Origin: an uncultured Actinomyces sp.
Lineage (GTDB): Bacteria > Actinomycetota > Actinomycetes > Actinomycetales > Actinomycetaceae
Length of the DNA: 5,996 nucleotides
Assembly: GCA_915069725.1 (NCBI GenBank)
Contig: CAJZFF010000131.1
Coordinates: 1-5,996, forward strand
Direction of reading: 5' to 3'
The notes under the pieces were generated by a model. The model saw only the letters and a list, made by a program, of their open reading frames with translations, was not told the origin of the DNA and did not search any database. Made by a program: the position numbers and the translations under genes. Of this stretch, positions 1 to 3,358 are shown in pieces; within the stretch, counting starts at the first letter, position 1; every line of letters begins with the position of its first letter.

Positions 1-340
1 CGAAAGCGCTGCCGCAGGCGCCGATGCGGTTGTCGTAAGCGCCGAAAACGAGGCGGTCAATGCGTGCCTGGATGAGCGCGCCGGTACACATGATGCAGGG
101 TTCGAGCGTCACATAGAGGCTCACGCCGCGCATGCGGTGGTTGCCCAGCACGAGGCCGCCCGCGCGCAGGGCGAGGATTTCGGCGTGTGCGGTCGGGTCG
201 TGGTCGGAGACGGTACGGTTGTGCGCGCTGGCAATGATTTCGCCGTTTGCCACGAGAATCGCGCCAATCGGTACTTCGCCGAGGGCTTCGGCGAGCGCTG
301 CTTGTTCGAGGGCGAGGCGGAGGTAGTGTTCGTCGGTCAT
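1..340 (-). CDS. tadA: tRNA-specific adenosine deaminase TadA, 3' end outside the window
   Basis: TadA deaminates adenosine-34 of tRNA-Arg(ACG) to inosine in the cytoplasm, which lets one tRNA read several Arg codons. The minus-strand frame opens at ATG 340-338 and stays open to the left edge, giving 113 complete codons of a protein usually about 150-170 residues long. It shows the zinc-dependent deaminase core: the substrate-pocket stretch GEVPIGAILV (21-30), the HAE motif at 52-54 with zinc ligand His52 and proton-shuttling Glu54, and PCIMC at 81-85 with zinc ligands Cys82 and Cys85. The ARIDRLVFGAYD stretch (92-103) is also typical of TadA. All ligands sit five residues earlier than in E. 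coli TadA, as expected for a slightly shorter N-terminus. The ribosome binding site is weak (GGAA about 16 bases upstream). It lies 73 bp downstream of the lactate permease stop on the same strand. The protein looks proteobacterial. Family assignment is very secure; only the C-terminal end is missing. Confidence 0.95.
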   Translation of the reverse strand, partial: MTDEHYLRLALEQAALAEALGEVPIGAILVANGEIIASAHNRTVSDHDPTAHAEILALRAGGLVLGNHRMRGVSLYVTLEPCIMCTGALIQARIDRLVFGAYDNRIGACGSAF

Positions 341-367
341 TGTGTTGGTTTGGATGTTCCTGTCGTT

Positions 368-398
368 TACATACAGGGTAGCGACTATCGTGTATGTA
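368..398. repeat. Near-perfect inverted repeat (hairpin) between lctP and tadA
   Basis: TACATACA (368-375) is exactly complemented by TGTATGTA (391-398). The pairing continues inward after one G/G mismatch (376/390) through 377-381 with 385-389, including one G-T pair, and closes on a three-base CGA loop. That makes 13 of 14 possible pairs. It begins 15 bases past the lactate permease stop codon and ends 27 bases before the tadA start. No T-run follows it on either strand, so it is not a typical intrinsic terminator. It could be a dyad operator, an mRNA 3'-end stabiliser or a weak terminator. The structure is seen directly; the function is unknown. Confidence 0.6.
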
Positions 399-413
399 TA
401 AATGTAGCCTCGT

Positions 414-935
414 TTATAGGTTCAAGGCGCAGCAAGCGAGGACAGCCGTCACCACAGTCCCTGCCAATAAGGTATCGCGTTGCAGGGCAGACATCTTGCT
501 ATCCGACGCGGCAAGCTGGCGAGCAAGTTCGACTTTGCTCGGCGAAGCCATCATGAGCCAGGCAGCGGCGACGTTGTGTATAGCGAGGAAAGCTAGAACA
601 TTTACGTCCAATGTGCGGGCGATTTCCGCTTGGGTGGTGGCGAGCATCGCGTTGGCACCTGAAGTGGAGCCGGTAATAAAGCCACCTGCAGCTGCAACGA
701 TTGGGCCAAGTGCGAGATAGGTGCGGTTACTCTCGGCTAAGGTTTGCGCAAGGTGGGTTGCCATACCAGAGAGCGCCATCATGATGCCAAGCAGGATATA
801 GAGACCGGTAACCGGGGCAACTCTCTGCCATGCTTGCCAGGCATGGCGACGTGGGACATTGCTTTCTTGTCCATACCAAAGGGTAGCGATGAGGAGCCAT
901 AGCCCGGGGGAGGCGAGGTAACGCCAGCCGGGCGC
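414..935 (-). CDS. lctP: L-lactate permease (LctP family), C-terminal fragment
   Basis: Inner-membrane proton-linked L-lactate uptake permease, of which only about the last 170 residues (of some 500-600) are present. In the frame ending at TAA 416-414 I recognise, numbering from the in-frame ATG at 977, GWRYLASPGLW (17-27), the conserved GGFITGSTSGANAM motif (99-111 region) and HNVAAAWLMMASPSKVELA (134-152). These match the LctP pattern of a Gly-rich TGS.TG.NAM segment followed by a QNVAG..SP.K segment. Hydrophobic spans suit membrane helices at about 23-36, 53-77, 85-111, 122-146 and 169-185. The ATG at 977 is not a real start: residues 1 to about 16 are the wrong frame of the neighbouring BMP fragment, so the true 5' part is missing at the 925-945 junction. 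Translated DNA composition matches tadA downstream better than the BMP segment upstream. The family call is good; the substrate is inferred from the family. Confidence 0.82.
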   Translation of the reverse strand, partial: APGWRYLASPGLWLLIATLWYGQESNVPRRHAWQAWQRVAPVTGLYILLGIMMALSGMATHLAQTLAESNRTYLALGPIVAAAGGFITGSTSGANAMLATTQAEIARTLDVNVLAFLAIHNVAAAWLMMASPSKVELARQLAASDSKMSALQRDTLLAGTVVTAVLACCALNL

Positions 936-945
936 GAGCGCTTTC
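925..945. other. Probable chimeric junction between the BMP fragment and lctP fragment
   Basis: On the minus strand, reading leftwards, BMP-family homology (EGAIDLVSLAEDVPESARARL) ends here, and LctP homology (GWRYLASPGLW) begins in a different reading frame. The bases around 924-939 read plausibly in both frames, so the exact break cannot be fixed. Neither gene has its natural end or start at this point. This is an abrupt join of two truncated genes, most likely an assembly or amplification artefact. Confidence 0.75.
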
Positions 946-1617
946 GGGCACGTCTTCGGCCAGGGAAACGAGGTCAATCGCGCCTTCTTTCACGCCCCAC
1001 CAGTGGCGCTCGGGCTTCCAGGTGCCGTCCATCACTTCGCGGATGGTCTTGACGTAAAACGGCGTCCAGTTGATGGCGGCGGAGGCGATGTGCGCCTTGG
1101 GGCCGTAGTGCGTCATGTCGCTGTCCCAGCCGAAGCCGCGCTTGCCCAGCTTTTCGGCGGTTTGCAGCACGGCAGAAGAGTCGGTGTTTTGCATGAGGAT
1201 GTCCGCGCCGCTGTTGATGAGGGCGGTGGCCGCTTCGGTTTCCTTGGGCGGGTTGAACCACTCATTGACCCACACGATTTTCACGCTGGCCTTGGGGTTG
1301 GTGCTGCGCGCGCCCAGGGCGAAGCTGTTGATGTTGCGCATGACTTCAGGGATGGGCACGGAGGCCACCACGCCCAGCGTGCCGGTTTGCGTCATGGCGC
1401 CGGCCAGCAGGCCGGCCATGTAAGCGCCTTCGTAGGTGCGCGTGTCATACGTGCCCAGGTTGGCGGCGGTTTTGTAGCCGGTGGCGTGCTCGAACTTCAC
1501 TTGCGGAAAGTCGGCGGCCACTTTCAGCATTTGCTCCATGTAGCCGAAGGTGGTGCCGAACACCAGCTGGTTGCCCTGCTGGGCCATGTCGCGCAGCACG
1601 CGCTCGGCGTCGGCGCT
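926..1617 (-). pseudogene. BMP/PnrA-family ABC transporter substrate-binding protein, internal fragment
   Basis: BMP-family proteins (Bmp/TmpC/PnrA) are periplasmic or lipid-anchored binding proteins that deliver nucleosides or related solutes to ABC importers. About 231 residues are present, reading from SADAERVLRDM to VPESARARL. Clear family landmarks in order are GNQLVFGTTFGYME, VKFEHATGYKTA, TYEGAYMAGLLAGAMT, LGVVASVPIPEVMRNINSF, WVNEWFNPPKETEAA, ADILMQNTDSSAVL, GFGWDSDMTHYGPKAHIASA and WWGVKEGAIDLVSLAEDV. The wording closely resembles betaproteobacterial (Comamonadaceae) members of about 380-390 residues. The signal peptide plus roughly the first 100 residues and the last 70 or so are missing, with no start or stop of its own. 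It is fused in frame to an actinobacterial GTPase upstream and out of frame to lctP downstream, so it is a broken fragment in this window, though probably intact in its source genome. The exact ligand cannot be told. Confidence 0.85.
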
Positions 1618-1640
1618 CAACGCCTCAATGGCGGTCTCCC
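1614..1640. other. Probable chimeric junction between the GTPase and BMP fragment
   Basis: On the minus strand the actinobacterial GTPase reads through ERTCQELRETAIEA and then continues without frame change into SADAERVLRDMAQQGNQLVFG, which is recognisable BMP-family sequence. There is no linker, stop, ribosome binding site or mobile-element end at the join. An in-frame join arises by chance one time in three. The exact base is uncertain because the few residues at the border fit either protein. Confidence 0.75.
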
Positions 1641-2580
1641 TCAGCTCCTGGCACGTCCTCTCCAGCTCCCGGGCCACCGCGTCCTGGGCGTCGACGTCGT
1701 CGGCCAGGCGCTCCAGGTCGGCGCGCAGAGTGCTCCACACCCCTCTGCCGGTACGCCGCACGAGACCGGCTGCACGGTGACGCCCGGCGAGGAGCTGCAG
1801 CCAGTCACGCAGCTCGCTAACGCCGTCACCCGACAGGAGCCCCTCGTGCGGCCCGGCGTCCGGGACGACGAAGAAGGGCGCCTCCGACAGCCCCAGCCCC
1901 TGCAAACGGGTGATGAGATCCCGACGCACCTCGGGCAGGATCTTCGCCGGTACCCGGTTGAGAACCACGCCGATGGGGGTCTCGCGGCGCGCGGCCTCCT
2001 CCAGCGTCGTCCACGGCGTCTGGTCGCCGTAACGCGCCGCGGTGGTGACGAAGAGCCACAGGTCGGCGGCCTCCAGCAGCCTGCCGGCCAGAGCCCGGTT
2101 GGCCTCGTGCACGGAGTCCAGGTCCGAGGCATCGATCAGGGCCAGGCCGGCCGGAATGGCAGCGGAGACCTCCTGGCGGCAGACCTGGGTCAGAGGGTGC
2201 TCGGACAGCGAGTCCATATCCTCAGGATTGGCCACCAGGACAGGGGTCCGAGTGGTGGGCCGGAGTACTCCGGCAACTGAGACCTCCTGGCCGAGCACGG
2301 AGTTGACGAGTGTGGACTTCCCGGCCCCCGTGGATCCCCCAACCACCACGATGGAGGGAACATCAGCATCCTGGAGGCGGGGAATGACCTGGTCACGGAC
2401 CTGTCCGATGAGACCGTCGCGCAACGTGCGCGCAGCCTCAATGCCGTCGGCACTCAGGGCCAGGTCGAGGCGCTCGAGGTCCCGGACCAGATCGGACAGG
2501 ACATCGAGGAGCTGAGCACGACTCAGGGCGGAGACGGGGGTGTCGTCCTTGGAGTGGCGCGAGGGGACAGGAGCGGGCAT
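1618..2580 (-). CDS. Actinobacterial dynamin/Era-like P-loop GTPase, N-terminal part only
   Basis: A cytoplasmic nucleotide-binding protein with a large G domain; its cellular role is not known to me. The frame starts at ATG 2580-2578, and about 321 residues are genuine. Visible elements are a helical N-terminus (16-70), the Walker A/G1 motif GSTGAGKS (82-89) followed by TLVNSVLGQEVS, the switch I/G2 stretch RPTTRTP (107-113), a G3-like LIDASDLDS (148-156) in which the DxxG glycine is absent, and a G4-like VVLNRVP (205-211) rather than NKxD. A predicted helical stretch follows (285-320). Actinobacteria often carry such GTPases as adjacent pairs of about 500-600 residues, so the C-terminal half is lost here at the 1614-1640 junction. 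No Shine-Dalgarno sequence precedes the ATG; a CATAGT element 9-14 bases upstream could be a -10 box, which would make the mRNA nearly leaderless. It is transcribed away from the tRNA-Arg gene. Confidence 0.8.
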
Positions 2581-2887
2581 GTGCCAACACTATGAGCACA
2601 GCGCAGCAGAGTCGACGATTGATCTCGACAGTTCACACCACATGTGTCGCAAGCTCAGTGAGAATCTCCTGTCACTCCGCTGTGACCACCGCGAGCGCGC
2701 GCCGAGTCCCCCTCGAGAAGGCGGATGACACTCTCAGGCGGGCCGGGAACGCAGCCGCCGACCGCGTCCTCCACAGCGGTGCGTTAACGGGGCGATGAGG
2801 CGACACCATCGTCACAGCCCCGGCGAGTCGGCGACCCGAACGGTCGATAGTCCGCGGAATATCAACCTTCTCGGTCTCGACCGCCAG
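2581..2887. other. Non-coding stretch between the GTPase start and tRNA-Arg
   Basis: I see no convincing gene in these 307 bases; the short open frames have no family resemblance and no ribosome binding site. Visible small elements are the palindrome CACATGTG (2639-2646), an inverted repeat AGTGA (2657-2661) with TCACT (2672-2676), and CGGTC-TC-GACCG (2872-2883) just past the tRNA 3' end. The last could be part of tRNA 3' processing or termination, but it has only a two-base loop and no T-run. The GTPase promoter must lie here. Confidence 0.5.
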
Positions 2888-2960
2888 TGCCCCCGGCCGG
2901 ACTCGAACCGGCAACCTGCGGATTAGAAGGCCGATGCTCTATCCATTGAGCTACGGAGGC
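2888..2960 (-). tRNA. tRNA-Arg (anticodon TCT)
   Basis: The 73-base minus-strand sequence folds as a tRNA reading AGA/AGG arginine codons. The acceptor strands GCCTCCG (2960-2954) and CGGGGGC (2895-2889) pair with one T-G wobble. The D stem is GCTC/GAGC, with a short loop containing GG. The T arm is perfect: GCCGG-TTCGAGT-CCGGC (2912-2896). The anticodon loop CTTCTAA puts TCT (2927-2925) at 34-36. The anticodon stem has only three Watson-Crick pairs, with mismatches C31/T39 and T27/C43. The discriminator base is A (2888), and CCA is not encoded, as is common in actinobacteria. It lies on the same strand as the GTPase and opposite to the transporter. Confidence 0.92.
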
Positions 2961-2976
2961 GTGCGCGAAGCGCCTC
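2956..2976 (-). repeat. Inverted repeat overlapping the tRNA-Arg 5' end
   Basis: On the minus strand the leader GAGGCG (2976-2971) is the exact complement of CGCCTC (2961-2956). The first five bases of the mature tRNA (GCCTC) lie inside that second arm. Within the leader, GCGC-TTC-GCGC (2973-2963) can form a competing compact hairpin. The precursor could therefore fold so that the acceptor 5' strand is masked. The pairing is seen directly; any effect on processing is inference. Confidence 0.4.
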
Positions 2977-3355
2977 ACCAGCCTACGCCATCAACCCGGC
3001 GGCCCCGCCCCCGACGAGGGGGACGCCCCGAGGCGGTCGTCAGCACCAGAAGGCGATCTCGAGAAGATCACGTCGCCATGACGAGAACGCATCGATCTGA
3101 ACGAGCGAACGGTTCTGCGCAGCCGCGACGTTGACATCTCACGCCGCTGAGCACCCTCGCCGCAATACGACCGTGATTGCACTGCAACAACCCTGTGACC
3201 GATTCGATCAACACCGGGGAGGGCCCGCACCTGCCCCGACGGCGTCATCCACGTGTATCCAACCTCACGCCGGGGAGTCCTCACTCTTAGCGACGACGAC
3301 GAAACAACAGTATCGTGGCCGCAGCCCCATCCCACCCCTCCGGAAGGACTGCGCC
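2961..3355. other. Non-coding stretch upstream of the FHA-ABC transporter
   Basis: These 395 bases contain no frame that I can link to a protein family. They separate divergent transcription units, so promoters for both the tRNA (minus) and the transporter (plus) should lie here. Small elements seen are a TTGACA hexamer (3131-3136) without a good -10 partner, the dyad TTGCA-C-TGCAA (3177-3187), CTCACGCCG occurring twice (about 3138 and 3264) and CACGTG (3250-3255). For the tRNA, TAGGCT on the minus strand (2985-2980) is a possible -10 box but has no matching -35. Confidence 0.5.
3287..3316 (+). promoter_or_regulatory. Candidate promoter of the FHA-ABC transporter
   Basis: TTAGCG (3287-3292), an 18-base spacer and TATCGT (3311-3316) form a weak sigma70-type promoter with a proper TAnnnT -10 box. 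Transcription would begin near 3323 and leave a leader of about 33 bases before the TTG start. The -35 match is poor (3 of 6), which is common in actinobacteria, so this is only a candidate. Confidence 0.25.
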
Positions 3356-3358
3356 TTG
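3342..3358 (+). promoter_or_regulatory. Ribosome binding site and TTG start of the FHA-ABC transporter
   Basis: GGAAGGA (3342-3348) is a strong Shine-Dalgarno sequence. It lies seven bases before the TTG at 3356-3358. Translation from this TTG gives a first FHA domain with its beta strands beginning at residue 5, whereas the next in-frame ATG is at residue 67, in the middle of that domain. The TTG is therefore the best start. Confidence 0.8.

Noticed and set aside
368..398. Hairpin as an intrinsic terminator of lctP
   Set aside because: The bases following it on the minus strand (AAACGACA) are not a T-run; it remains only a structural repeat.
727..925. C-terminal tail of the 617-codon frame as a real domain
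   Set aside because: The same bases encode recognisable LctP membrane segments in another frame; the tail has no family features.
1003..2280. Long plus-strand open frame of 425 codons
   Set aside because: It is the antisense of the GTPase and BMP coding sequence, crosses the chimeric join and has the His/Gly/Val-rich composition typical of reverse-strand frames in GC-rich DNA.
2672..2914. Small minus-strand open frame of 80 codons
   Set aside because: It starts inside the tRNA-Arg gene, has no ribosome binding site and no recognisable motif.
2888..2960. tRNA gene as an attachment site for an integrated element
   Set aside because: No integrase gene and no repeat of the tRNA 3' end was seen in the window; the foreign segments begin about 1.2 kb away at a join inside a gene.
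3131..3136. Consensus TTGACA as a -35 box
   Set aside because: No acceptable -10 hexamer lies 16-18 bases downstream.
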